From Clostridia bacterium (lineage in GTDB: Bacteria; Bacillota; Clostridia; Lachnospirales; Lachnospiraceae), in NCBI GenBank assembly GCA_026000755.1, contig BNZC01000018.1, positions 1 through 28,910 of the forward strand: a stretch of 28,910 bases of DNA. The letters are read 5' to 3'. Below the pieces are notes generated by a model. It was not told where the DNA came from, did no database searches, and saw only the letters and a program-made list of their open reading frames with translations. Made by a program: the position numbers and the translations under genes. Positions 22,623 through 28,910 of this stretch are shown in pieces; within the stretch, counting starts at the first letter, position 1, and each line of letters starts with the position of its first letter.

Positions 22623-23147
22623 ATGTTAAACTACATTGGTATCAACTTAGATGATATTTTAGAATATGTTCTACTGGGAATATTGGGATTGTTATTTTTG
22701 CTTTTCATTTTACTGCTTGTCAATATTGTTCAAAATCGAAAACTAAAGAAACGTTACAATGCCTTTATGGCAGGAAAAGATGTTCAGTCCCTAGAAGATA
22801 ATCTGATTCAAAGAATCAATCAGATAGAGGAATTGCTTGCTTCTAATCAAAAGAACAGTCGAGAGTTAGGATCTGTTTCCGGAAATTTGAAATTAGCATT
22901 TCAAAAGTTGGGTCTGGTAAAATATAATGCCTTTCAGGAAATGGGAGGAAAATTGAGTTTTTCTTTGGCACTCTTGAATAAAGAGGATGATGGATTTATC
23001 ATCAATGCCGTGCATAGTAGGGAAGGTTGTTATACCTATATCAAAGAAGTGATTAAGGGAAATTCGGTTTTAGTACTATCCGAGGAGGAAAAGAATGCTT
23101 TGGATATTGCAATGGGAAAACAAAAAAGATTTGAAGAAGGGGATTAA
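22623..23147 (+). CDS. DUF4446-family membrane protein
   Basis: 174 residues: one N-terminal membrane helix (about 14-36, YVLLGILGLLFLLFILLLV) and then a coiled-coil-prone segment (about 55-85, LEDNLIQRINQIEELLASNQ). The conserved domain follows, with VKYNAFQEMGGKLSFSLALL and GFIINAVHSREGCYTYIKEV. DUF4446 genes regularly follow parB in clostridia, and the order is kept here; the function is not known. The ribosome site GAGGA before ATG 22623 is modest. Confidence 0.88.
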   Translation: MLNYIGINLDDILEYVLLGILGLLFLLFILLLVNIVQNRKLKKRYNAFMAGKDVQSLEDNLIQRINQIEELLASNQKNSRELGSVSGNLKLAFQKLGLVKYNAFQEMGGKLSFSLALLNKEDDGFIINAVHSREGCYTYIKEVIKGNSVLVLSEEEKNALDIAMGKQKRFEEGD

Positions 23148-23149
23148 TA

Positions 23150-23209
23150 GTTATTATTTACTATGAAATGAAAACGGCTACCATTTTCATTTCAACCGTG
23201 AATAGTAAC
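23150..23209. repeat. Palindromic element, GTTACTATTCAC family (60 bp)
   Basis: The ends are GTTATTATTTAC (23150-23161) and GTGAATAGTAAC (23198-23209). An inner stem GAAATGAAAA (23165-23174) pairs with TTTTCATTTC (23184-23193). Flanks ATTAATA and ATTAACA (one mismatch) may be a target duplication. It sits between the DUF4446 stop and the ribosome site of the lipoprotein gene. Confidence 0.75.
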
Positions 23210-23230
23210 ATTAACAGGAGAAGATAATTT

Positions 23231-24508
23231 ATGAAAAAGAAACTTATACTAACTGTGTGTATTTCTCTTGGACTTCTACTTACCGCTTGCACCGGAAATA
23301 AAACAGACTCAAGTAGTAAAAATGATGTGACGGACACCGGCAATACAGATACAAGTGCAACTTCCGATCAAGCAACTGCGACCACCGAAGATTGGATTGC
23401 TATAAACAATACCGCCACGGGAAGTTATGATGAATCGGATACACAAGATTATACCGGTGTGGACAACGATGGATCCAATTTTATTAAAATCGGACAGAAC
23501 AAAGACGGAAAAGACATTTATTCTCTTTTTCGTTTTCCCCTCAAAGGAACATGGTTAGCCAATGAAGTTGTTGAAGCTAGATTGTATTTGAAACTTAAAA
23601 AGGGAAATGTTCCGGCTACCTTTCGTGTTGGATTTGTGACAGGGGATTGGGAACCGAACGACACGACAAGAACAAATGTTCGCACCTTGGTTGATGACAC
23701 AAGTTTTATTTCTGTTTCGGTACAGAAAGAAAAAGATGGTTGGGTCAGCATACCGATTACGGATTTTGTGAAAACATGGTTAAATGCAGATAAGCCGGAT
23801 TATGGGATTGCCCTATTTGGTGAAAAGGCAGGAGAGAAAGCCACCTTTGTTTCGGGCTTTGCGGAGTCAGAATCGGAGATTCCCTATTTGAAAGTGAGTG
23901 GTGTCGTGAGTGAGCGTGTTTCCGATTATGGGAAATTTGCTTATATGCAAATGCCCTTGTCCGAGGAATCAGAAGAAAGTGGAAATTGTTTTTCCTTTGC
24001 ACTACGAGATGAAGATATGATTCTGTCGGAAGATATGGCATTTGATTATAAGGAACTGACAGATATTTATGACAGCTCCGGTGAAGAGGGTGTTTTAGAT
24101 TATGTAAGAAAAGATGTTATAAATTATGTAGAGGCAGATAAAGACGGACTTAAAATTTCTGATTTCCGCCAAATCGAAAATTTTGATTCGGAAATTGACC
24201 CAAGTAAAGAATACCGTATTGCTTTGCGGGTTGGTTGCAAGGTATCGGATGAGGTGCCGGACATAAATGAGAAAAATTTTGATTTTCATTTTTGGGTGCA
24301 ATTAAATGACGGTCAATGGGCACAAAAATTTCCACAAGATATTTCAGATAAGATACCTTGGTCAGGTCCCGGTATCTCACCGGAAAAATATTCTTGGGAT
24401 GCTGCCATACAATGGGCTGAAAAGTTTAAGAATTTTTATGATAGCAAAATCATTTATTTTGCCGTCACAAAAGATACAGACCATTTCACAAAACATAAAG
24501 GAAAGTAA
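23231..24508 (+). CDS. Lipoprotein with a DNRLRE-like beta-sandwich domain
   Basis: 425 residues. The signal peptide ends in lipobox LTAC with lipidated Cys20, and a S/T/D-rich linker runs to about residue 52. Residues ~53-225 resemble DNRLRE/CBM96-type beta-sandwich domains (WIAINNTATGSYDESDTQDY, SLFRFPLKGTW, EARLYLKLKKG, VKTWLNADKPDYGIALFG). These domains bind surface polysaccharides or act as surface-protein modules. The C-terminal ~190 residues are acidic and of unknown fold (ENFDSEIDPSKEYRIALRVG, HFWVQLNDGQWAQKFP). ATG 23231 follows CAGGAG. It is probably extracellular and membrane-anchored. Its 3' end contributes to the junction repeats downstream. Confidence 0.8.
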   Translation: MKKKLILTVCISLGLLLTACTGNKTDSSSKNDVTDTGNTDTSATSDQATATTEDWIAINNTATGSYDESDTQDYTGVDNDGSNFIKIGQNKDGKDIYSLFRFPLKGTWLANEVVEARLYLKLKKGNVPATFRVGFVTGDWEPNDTTRTNVRTLVDDTSFISVSVQKEKDGWVSIPITDFVKTWLNADKPDYGIALFGEKAGEKATFVSGFAESESEIPYLKVSGVVSERVSDYGKFAYMQMPLSEESEESGNCFSFALRDEDMILSEDMAFDYKELTDIYDSSGEEGVLDYVRKDVINYVEADKDGLKISDFRQIENFDSEIDPSKEYRIALRVGCKVSDEVPDINEKNFDFHFWVQLNDGQWAQKFPQDISDKIPWSGPGISPEKYSWDAAIQWAEKFKNFYDSKIIYFAVTKDTDHFTKHKGK

Positions 24509-24529
24509 GTTAAAAAAAAGAAAATACGA

Positions 24530-24681
24530 GTGTATCGTCATGTAAGGTCAATTGGGTTTAACCAAACATAAAACAAATAATTTGCAAAAAGAAAGGAGGG
24601 TACTAGTGCATAGTTATTTAAAGTCAATTGGGTTTAACCAAACATAAAACAAATAATTTACAAAAAGAAAGGAGGGTACTA
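24530..24681 (+). repeat. Tandem junction copies (76-bp period) before the DUF3881 gene
   Basis: The start of the DUF3881 gene occurs three times at exact 76-base spacing: GTG at 24530, 24606 and 24682. The first two open only 13 codons (YRHVRSIGFNQT and HSYLKSIGFNQT after the start) before TAA; the third is the gene. The sequence after each short copy (encoding TKHK in another frame) resembles the end of the upstream lipoprotein gene (TKHKGK). So the unit again joins downstream head to upstream tail. The AAAGGAGGG site is intact in the later copies and decayed in the first. Confidence 0.9.
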
Positions 24682-25563
24682 GTGCATAGTTATTTAAAGT
24701 CAATTGGGTTTAACCAATTTACAAAGAAAAAAGAAATTGATGCCTTAATTCAAGATGTGATTGCTCATGCGGATAAGAAGTCCATAATGGAAGATAAAGA
24801 TGGAAATGTTTTTGCAGAGCTTCGGAAAAGCTATGGGGGTTATATTGGGATTGCCGTAAGGGGAGAATATCGTGAAGATGGAACCTTTGATTCCCATTAT
24901 TATTATCCCTACTTTCATGGAACCGGGATGAGTACCCAAGAGAAAGTTGATGTGGAAAAACACGCAGATAAATATTCTTATGCCGGTGTGTGTGACGAAA
25001 TCAAAATCGGTGTTACATTAATTTTTTATTTGCAAAACATGATCGAATATTTTAATCATGAAAAAAACACAAAGATACCGCAACAAAATACAGGAGCTAC
25101 CTTGTCGGCACTTTCCAATTCGGGAATGATTCTATTACCTGTTCAGAAAGATGAAGAAGAGCGGCAAAGCAGGGACGGATGGGTAAGGGAACGAAATCAT
25201 TTAATTGAAGCAGCAAGAGAAGGAAATGAAGATGCAATCGAAACGCTTACCCTAGATGATATGGATACTTATTCCATGATTTCAAAACGGATTTTGAGTG
25301 AAGATGTATTGTCTATTGTCAACACCTATTTCATGCCCTATGGAATCGAAAGTGATCATTATAGTATCTTAGGTGAAATTTTGGATTATCAAGTTGTGGA
25401 AAATCAAAAGACAAAAGAGAAAATTTATCTCCTAAACCTTGATTGCAATAATTTGATTTTTGATATGTGTATCAATAAAAATGACTTAATGGGCGAGCCT
25501 GCAATCGGACGTAGATTTAAGGGAAATATTTGGATGCAGGGCAGAGTGAATTATGAAGTTTGA
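24682..25563 (+). CDS. DUF3881-family protein
   Basis: 293 residues from GTG 24682, 5 bases after AAAGGAGGG (24668-24676). The open frame extends upstream only through the duplicated leader. The opening HSYLKSIGFNQFTKKKEIDA and the later YYYPYFHGTG and ILLPVQKDEEE match the DUF3881 family, found mainly in Lachnospiraceae and without known function. There is no signal peptide or membrane segment, so it is probably cytosolic. Its final codons (RFKGNIWMQG) are repeated once after the stop. Confidence 0.85.
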   Translation: MHSYLKSIGFNQFTKKKEIDALIQDVIAHADKKSIMEDKDGNVFAELRKSYGGYIGIAVRGEYREDGTFDSHYYYPYFHGTGMSTQEKVDVEKHADKYSYAGVCDEIKIGVTLIFYLQNMIEYFNHEKNTKIPQQNTGATLSALSNSGMILLPVQKDEEERQSRDGWVRERNHLIEAAREGNEDAIETLTLDDMDTYSMISKRILSEDVLSIVNTYFMPYGIESDHYSILGEILDYQVVENQKTKEKIYLLNLDCNNLIFDMCINKNDLMGEPAIGRRFKGNIWMQGRVNYEV

Positions 25564-25624
25564 AATCAGGTGCAGATTTAAGGGAAATATTTGGATGCAG
25601 GGTAGTGCAAATGTTGAATCTTGA
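25564..25624 (+). repeat. 3'-end echo of the DUF3881 gene (61-bp period)
   Basis: The gene's last part, AGATTTAAGGGAAATATTTG and on to GATGCAGGG, recurs 61 bases later. Read in the matching frame it gives CRFKGNIWMQGSANVES then TGA, against the true end RRFKGNIWMQGRVNYEV. Confidence 0.9.
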
Positions 25625-25659
25625 TGTCAGGCAAAAAACAAGTATGGGCAAAAAAATCT

Positions 25660-25687
25660 TTGACAATTTTAGGAAATATGCTATAAT
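25660..25687 (+). promoter_or_regulatory. Promoter of tRNA-Arg
   Basis: TTGACA (25660-25665), a 16-base spacer and TATAAT (25682-25687) with TG at 25679-25680 form an extended -10 promoter. The tRNA begins 50 bases after the -10. Confidence 0.85.
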
Positions 25688-25736
25688 GAAATAAGTCTTA
25701 CCGAAAATATGTTTCGATAAGCTGTACTACAGAATT

Positions 25737-25810
25737 GTCCGCGTAGCACAGCAGGATAGTGCGACCGCCTCCTAAGCGGTAGGTCGGAGGTTCGAATCCT
25801 CTCGTGGACG
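25737..25810 (+). tRNA. tRNA-Arg (anticodon CCT)
   Basis: The acceptor stem GTCCGCG/CGTGGAC has one G-U pair. The anticodon arm reads CCGCC-TCCTAA-GCGG with anticodon CCT, and the T arm has GGTTCGAATCC. CCA is not encoded. It has its own promoter upstream and a terminator directly after, so it is a single-gene transcript. It decodes AGG. Confidence 0.95.
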
Positions 25811-25813
25811 TAG

Positions 25814-25850
25814 AAAAAAGTCTTTGCGAATAGTTGCAAGGACTTTTTTC
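25814..25850. terminator. Bidirectional terminator between tRNA-Arg and the convergent gene
   Basis: AAAAAAGTC-TTGC pairs with GCAA-GACTTTTTT, giving a T-run after the stem on both strands. It serves the tRNA on the plus strand and the repeat-tail protein gene on the minus strand. Confidence 0.88.
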
Positions 25851-25890
25851 TTATGGAAATACAGTTTCGGTAAGAGGGGCGTTCTATCGA

Positions 25891-27474
25891 CTACATACTA
25901 GCAAGCAAAGCTTCGATTTCTTCCGGTGTCATAATTTTATTCGGATTTGTCATGTCAACAGGAGCAGGCTCTGCTTTGGGAGTGTCCACAACGGGAGCTT
26001 CTTCCACAACAGGTTCCGACTCACTAGAAGAATCCTCTGTTCCCATGTTAGCCAACAAAGCGGCAATATCATCGGGACTCATGGGTTTATTGGGATCGGA
26101 TAAATCAGGCATGGGAGGAGCAGTTTCAATAGGAGCGGTTTCAACAATCGGTTCCGTTTCACTAGGAGAATCCTCCGTTCCCATGTTAGCCAACAGAGCG
26201 GCAATATCATCGGGACTCATGGGCTTATTGGGATCGGATAAATCGGGCATGGGAGGAGTGGTTTCAAGCGGAGTGTCCACAACGGGAACTTCCGCAACAA
26301 TTGATTCCGTTTCACTAGGAGAATCCTCTGTTCCCATGTTAGCTAGCAAAGCGGCAATATCATCGGGACTCATGGGTTTATTAGGATCGGATAAATCGGG
26401 CATGGGAGGAGCAGTTTCAATAGGAGCGGTTTCAACAGGAGTTTCTTCCGGTATCGTTTCCGGTTCATCGGAATCTTCTTCAATTTCGGGCAGTTTCTTA
26501 AATTGAATGCCGGATACCCTATCTTCTTTTGGAAGAGGTTCTTCTATTTCAATCGCTATATTTGTTTCCGTGTTTTCAGAAGTAACCGTTTCCTCAAGGT
26601 CAAAATCTATAGGATCGTCTGTAGCAAGGGGGGGGGATAAGATCTCTGTCGCACTTATATCTTCTTCCATCGTAGAAAGATTTTCATAGTTTGCAGAAGA
26701 AGCAGGAGCAGAGGAAACAGCACCTGTTGTTACCACTACTTTTGGTTGAAGATTTGAAAGCTTATTAACGGCTTGCAGTAATTCATTCTTAAAGGATAAT
26801 TCGGCTTCTTTCAAAGCAGATAATAATTCTGCTTGTTTATTTTCAATGTTTCTGATCTCGGATTCATAGTTTAATTGAGAAATCTCGGATTTGACTTGTT
26901 CAAGATTTTGCGAAAAACTAGCTTCCATGTTGCTTAACCTTTGTTCAAAGGCATCTAATTGGTCGTTTAGGCGAGTATTTGCCTTCATTAGTTCCACAGC
27001 ATTTTCTTTATTCCGATTGATTGTGATTTGGGCAATTCTTTTTTGCTCATCCAAAAAATGCGGCATGGTCTGTGTAAATTTTGCATCATTTTTTTCTAGG
27101 GATCTGCTTAGGGCAAATATGTTTTCTTTGATTTGCAGAAGCCCTTCCCCTAAATCCTTGAAATTGTTTTTTGCCAATAAATAGACAGCTTTTTCTGAAC
27201 GAAAAAGGATGGCGGTTTGCTCGCCTTTCTCTTGATTGCTCAGGGTCGTTTTTTTCAAAATAGATAGGATAAGGAGATAACAATCTAAAAGAATCAGAAT
27301 TGCCAGACCTCCCAGATAAAGGTAATGGTGGGAGCGATTAATCAGAAAATAAAGTTCCAAAAGTGTAAGCAATACAAGTAGCACAGAAAAAAGCAGGATG
27401 TTCAAATGATAAAATCCTCGAGTTGGTGTGGTTCCTTTGATTTCTTTTTGTTCCTTCTTCTCTTTTTCTTTCAT
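25891..27474 (-). CDS. Membrane-anchored coiled-coil protein with repeated PMSPDDIAALLANM tail motifs
   Basis: 527 residues from ATG 27474 (GGAG 9 bases upstream). A K/E-rich cytosolic start is followed by two membrane helices (about 23-45 and 50-70). A long coiled coil (about 95-230, with EQRLSNMEASFSQNLEQVKS) and an acidic E/T/P-rich linker follow. The tail carries three near-identical repeats containing PPMPDLSDPNKPMSPDDIAA then LLANMGTED (about residues 365-490). The protein ends with a fourth, altered version NPNKIMTPEEIEALLASM. The motif resembles the EIDALL peptide at the N-terminus of flagellar FliM/FliN that binds CheY, though no flagellar gene is nearby. DNA copies are spaced 138 and 153 bases. 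No named family is recognised. Confidence 0.8.
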   Translation of the reverse strand: MKEKEKKEQKEIKGTTPTRGFYHLNILLFSVLLVLLTLLELYFLINRSHHYLYLGGLAILILLDCYLLILSILKKTTLSNQEKGEQTAILFRSEKAVYLLAKNNFKDLGEGLLQIKENIFALSRSLEKNDAKFTQTMPHFLDEQKRIAQITINRNKENAVELMKANTRLNDQLDAFEQRLSNMEASFSQNLEQVKSEISQLNYESEIRNIENKQAELLSALKEAELSFKNELLQAVNKLSNLQPKVVVTTGAVSSAPASSANYENLSTMEEDISATEILSPPLATDDPIDFDLEETVTSENTETNIAIEIEEPLPKEDRVSGIQFKKLPEIEEDSDEPETIPEETPVETAPIETAPPMPDLSDPNKPMSPDDIAALLANMGTEDSPSETESIVAEVPVVDTPLETTPPMPDLSDPNKPMSPDDIAALLANMGTEDSPSETEPIVETAPIETAPPMPDLSDPNKPMSPDDIAALLANMGTEDSSSESEPVVEEAPVVDTPKAEPAPVDMTNPNKIMTPEEIEALLASM

Positions 27475-27560
27475 AAGGCAAATCTCCTTTGTTCTTTTTC
27501 CAATCAAAAATTCTATTTCTATAATAGCATAAAAGTAGAATAATTACAATCAAATTCAAT

Positions 27561-28220
27561 TTAGAACTCCCATTGATGTATATTTAATGTTTCGCCATTT
27601 TTTTGTACAATAAAATTTTCATCCCAGAAACCGGTTATTAATTGGCGTAAAATGTGAATGGATCCTTCTGTTATTTTTACAGACATACCACTTAGGGCGG
27701 AAACTTTTTGTGCATAATCCATTACAGGCAAAAGAGGATAACTGTTTGTATCAATAATCACAAGTTTCTGATAAGAGCGATACATGGTTTCAAATATTTT
27801 ATCCGCCATTTCTTCACCAAATCGTTGTTTGTTTTTCTCATGTACAGCGAGGATATTCTCTTTCGGATCCAAACTCCAACCACGGGTAAGATAAAAAGAA
27901 CCAATTTTCAATAAATTTCTTTGCTCTCGTTTTTCCGTGCATAATAAAAGATTTGGGCAATCATCAAATTTTGGAATAATAAGTTGTCCCCTTGGATGAG
28001 ATAAACCACAGGTACCTTTTCCACACAGACCATAAGCTAAAAGAATCTGCTCATAATCGCTAACATCATTTATTGTTTCCTGCAAACGTTTCCGCAAATG
28101 TTTTGGGGTATTATGTAAACCCTTTTCCATCCAAATGATGGGAAGAGAACACTTTGTTTCCTGTACTGCTTTTTTGATTTCATCTTCCATCATAGAGCAG
28201 GCAATTAAAATCTGTTTCAC
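27561..28220 (-). CDS. DUF1638-family protein
   Basis: 219 residues from GTG 28220 (AAGGAG 10 bases upstream). The family pattern is seen in ILIACSMMEDEI, a GLHNTPKHLRKRL helix, LLAYGLCGKGTCGL with two close cysteines, and LIIPKFDDCPNLLL. DUF1638 proteins are found in anaerobes and methanogens, often beside corrinoid methyltransferase genes; the biochemical role is unproven. Conserved Cys and His residues may bind a metal or cofactor. It lies 86 bases upstream of the coiled-coil gene on the same strand and may share its transcript, but the functions show no obvious link. Confidence 0.8.
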   Translation of the reverse strand: MKQILIACSMMEDEIKKAVQETKCSLPIIWMEKGLHNTPKHLRKRLQETINDVSDYEQILLAYGLCGKGTCGLSHPRGQLIIPKFDDCPNLLLCTEKREQRNLLKIGSFYLTRGWSLDPKENILAVHEKNKQRFGEEMADKIFETMYRSYQKLVIIDTNSYPLLPVMDYAQKVSALSGMSVKITEGSIHILRQLITGFWDENFIVQKNGETLNIHQWEF

Positions 28221-28356
28221 GAGAGAGAATCTCCTTTGTATTATGATTTGTCAGACTTGCAAGTCAAAGACTTGCTCATTGTTATACTCATTGTATCACA
28301 GAATCGACTTTTTTCATATAATAATAAAATCAAGAAAGTATTATAAAACATCGTTT

Positions 28357-28395
28357 GTGACTATTTACTGCTTGGGGTTGACCGTGTATAGTAAC
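28357..28395. repeat. Palindromic element, GTTACTATTCAC family (39 bp)
   Basis: GTGACTATTTAC (28357-28368) faces GTGTATAGTAAC (28384-28395) with a 15-base centre. It is the same size as the copy at 2084, and its right end lies 37 bases before the 48-aa ORF. It is more diverged than the other copies. Confidence 0.6.
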
Positions 28396-28432
28396 ATCTA
28401 TAATGATTGGCACTTATAGGAGGGGAATAATC

Positions 28433-28579
28433 GTGGGAATAAGAAAAAAAGATCTAAAACAAAAAATGGCAGAATACACCTACCACAAACCATCTATGGA
28501 AAAAAAGGTATTGCACATAAGAAAATCGGTGAATGAAATATCTGCTATTTTGGGGAGCGGTGAGCAAAAAAAGAAATAA
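28433..28579 (+). CDS. Small basic protein (48 aa), unknown
   Basis: GTG 28433 lies 6 bases after a strong site, AGGAGGGG (28419-28426). The 48 residues are Lys-rich (GIRKKDLKQKMAEYTYHKPS, then MEKKVLHIRKSV) and end EQKKK. No membrane segment or known motif was seen. A short stem, ACGG/CCGT, follows at about 28587-28599. The good ribosome site and the open frame support a real small gene, but no homologue is recalled. Confidence 0.55.
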   Translation: MGIRKKDLKQKMAEYTYHKPSMEKKVLHIRKSVNEISAILGSGEQKKK

Positions 28580-28607
28580 AAAAGAACGGATTAACCGTCC
28601 TTCTTAC

Positions 28608-28680
28608 TGCGCCTTCAGGGGCTCGAACCCTGGACAACCTGATTAAGAGTCAGATGCTCTACCAACTGAGCTAAAGGCGC
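28608..28680 (-). tRNA. tRNA-Lys (anticodon CTT)
   Basis: On the minus strand the acceptor GCGCCTT pairs with AAGGCGC. The D arm has AGCTCAGTTGGTAGAGC, the anticodon loop is CTCTTAA (CTT), and the T arm has GGGTTCGAGCCCC. CCA is not encoded. It decodes AAG. Confidence 0.96.
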
Positions 28681-28719
28681 AAACAATGATATGATGTGTA
28701 AATGTGTGACGCAAAGACT

Positions 28720-28748
28720 ATTATATAATACTTACAAAAAAAAAGCAA
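28720..28748 (-). promoter_or_regulatory. Promoter of tRNA-Lys
   Basis: On the minus strand TTGCTT (28748-28743), a 17-base spacer and TATAAT (28725-28720) lie about 40 bases before the tRNA. Confidence 0.75.
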
Positions 28749-28894
28749 GCGATTTTTGCAAAAAGATTATAAAAAAATTACGAATGTTAATTCCCAAAGT
28801 AAGTTCCACTATGGAATTTGATGTGGAATTTAATCTGGAACGGATTTCTGGTAGAATTTAATCTGGGAAATTTTCTTTGAGAAGGAGAAGCATC

Positions 28895-28910
28895 ATGCCA
28901 GACTTAAATT
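28895..28910 (+). CDS. Start of a gene running off the window
   Basis: ATG 28895 lies 4-5 bases after AAGGAGAAG (28882-28890) and begins MPDLN before the window ends. The product cannot be identified. Upstream, 28801-28870 contains short imperfect repeats of GGAATTTAATCTGG. Confidence 0.55.

Noticed and set aside
25952..26506. Long plus-strand ORF (184 codons) with repeated Ser/Gly-rich sequence
   Set aside because: It is the antisense shadow of the repeated tail of the minus-strand coiled-coil protein; it has no ribosome site and its repeats arise from the real gene.

Overview
The window looks like part of a low-GC Firmicutes chromosome, most likely Lachnospiraceae (Clostridia). The reasons are the near-origin gene order yidC-jag-mnmE-mnmG-rsmG followed further on by parA-parB, AT-rich codon use, strong Shine-Dalgarno sites, and the clostridial families DUF4446 and DUF3881. 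No transposase, integrase, CRISPR array or rRNA was seen.

Layout. 66-7111: the conserved block yidC, jag, mnmE, mnmG, rsmG (membrane insertion, RNA binding, tRNA wobble-uridine modification, 16S rRNA methylation). It is interrupted by long palindromic intergenic elements. 7153-7421: a decayed ORF remnant. 7772-11335: a small secreted protein of unknown family with its own promoter, then two membrane proteins, an ABC ATPase and an anchored extracellular protein. 11590-16632: an ECF-type sigma factor, a membrane protein, an ABC ATPase and two ABC permeases, comparable in logic to the Bacillus sigY-yxlCDEFG operon. 16784-17929 (minus): a DUF952 protein and a TMEM175-like channel protein. 18499-20011: a PadR repressor with an operator inside its own promoter, plus a HAAS-domain membrane protein. 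20194-23147: parS sites, parA, parB and a DUF4446 gene. 23231-25563: a DNRLRE-like lipoprotein and a DUF3881 protein. 25737-28680: tRNA-Arg, a coiled-coil membrane protein with a repeated acidic tail (minus), a DUF1638 protein (minus), a 48-aa ORF and tRNA-Lys (minus). The start of another gene runs off the right edge.

Two patterns run across the genes. (1) From about 12.9 to 25.6 kb, gene junctions are repeatedly tandem-duplicated. Short extra copies join the first codons of the downstream gene to the last codons of the upstream gene. At three junctions of the sigma/ABC operon these chimeric micro-ORFs keep the original 4- or 14-base stop/start overlaps, giving unbroken chains of potentially coupled translation. 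In-frame duplications of similar size occur inside mnmG and one ABC permease. (2) A family of intergenic palindromic elements bounded by GTTACTATTCAC-like inverted repeats lies just upstream of several genes. One copy is flanked by a perfect 8-bp direct repeat, as expected for a non-autonomous mobile element.

All assignments come from reading the sequence and recalling protein families. No database search was run.
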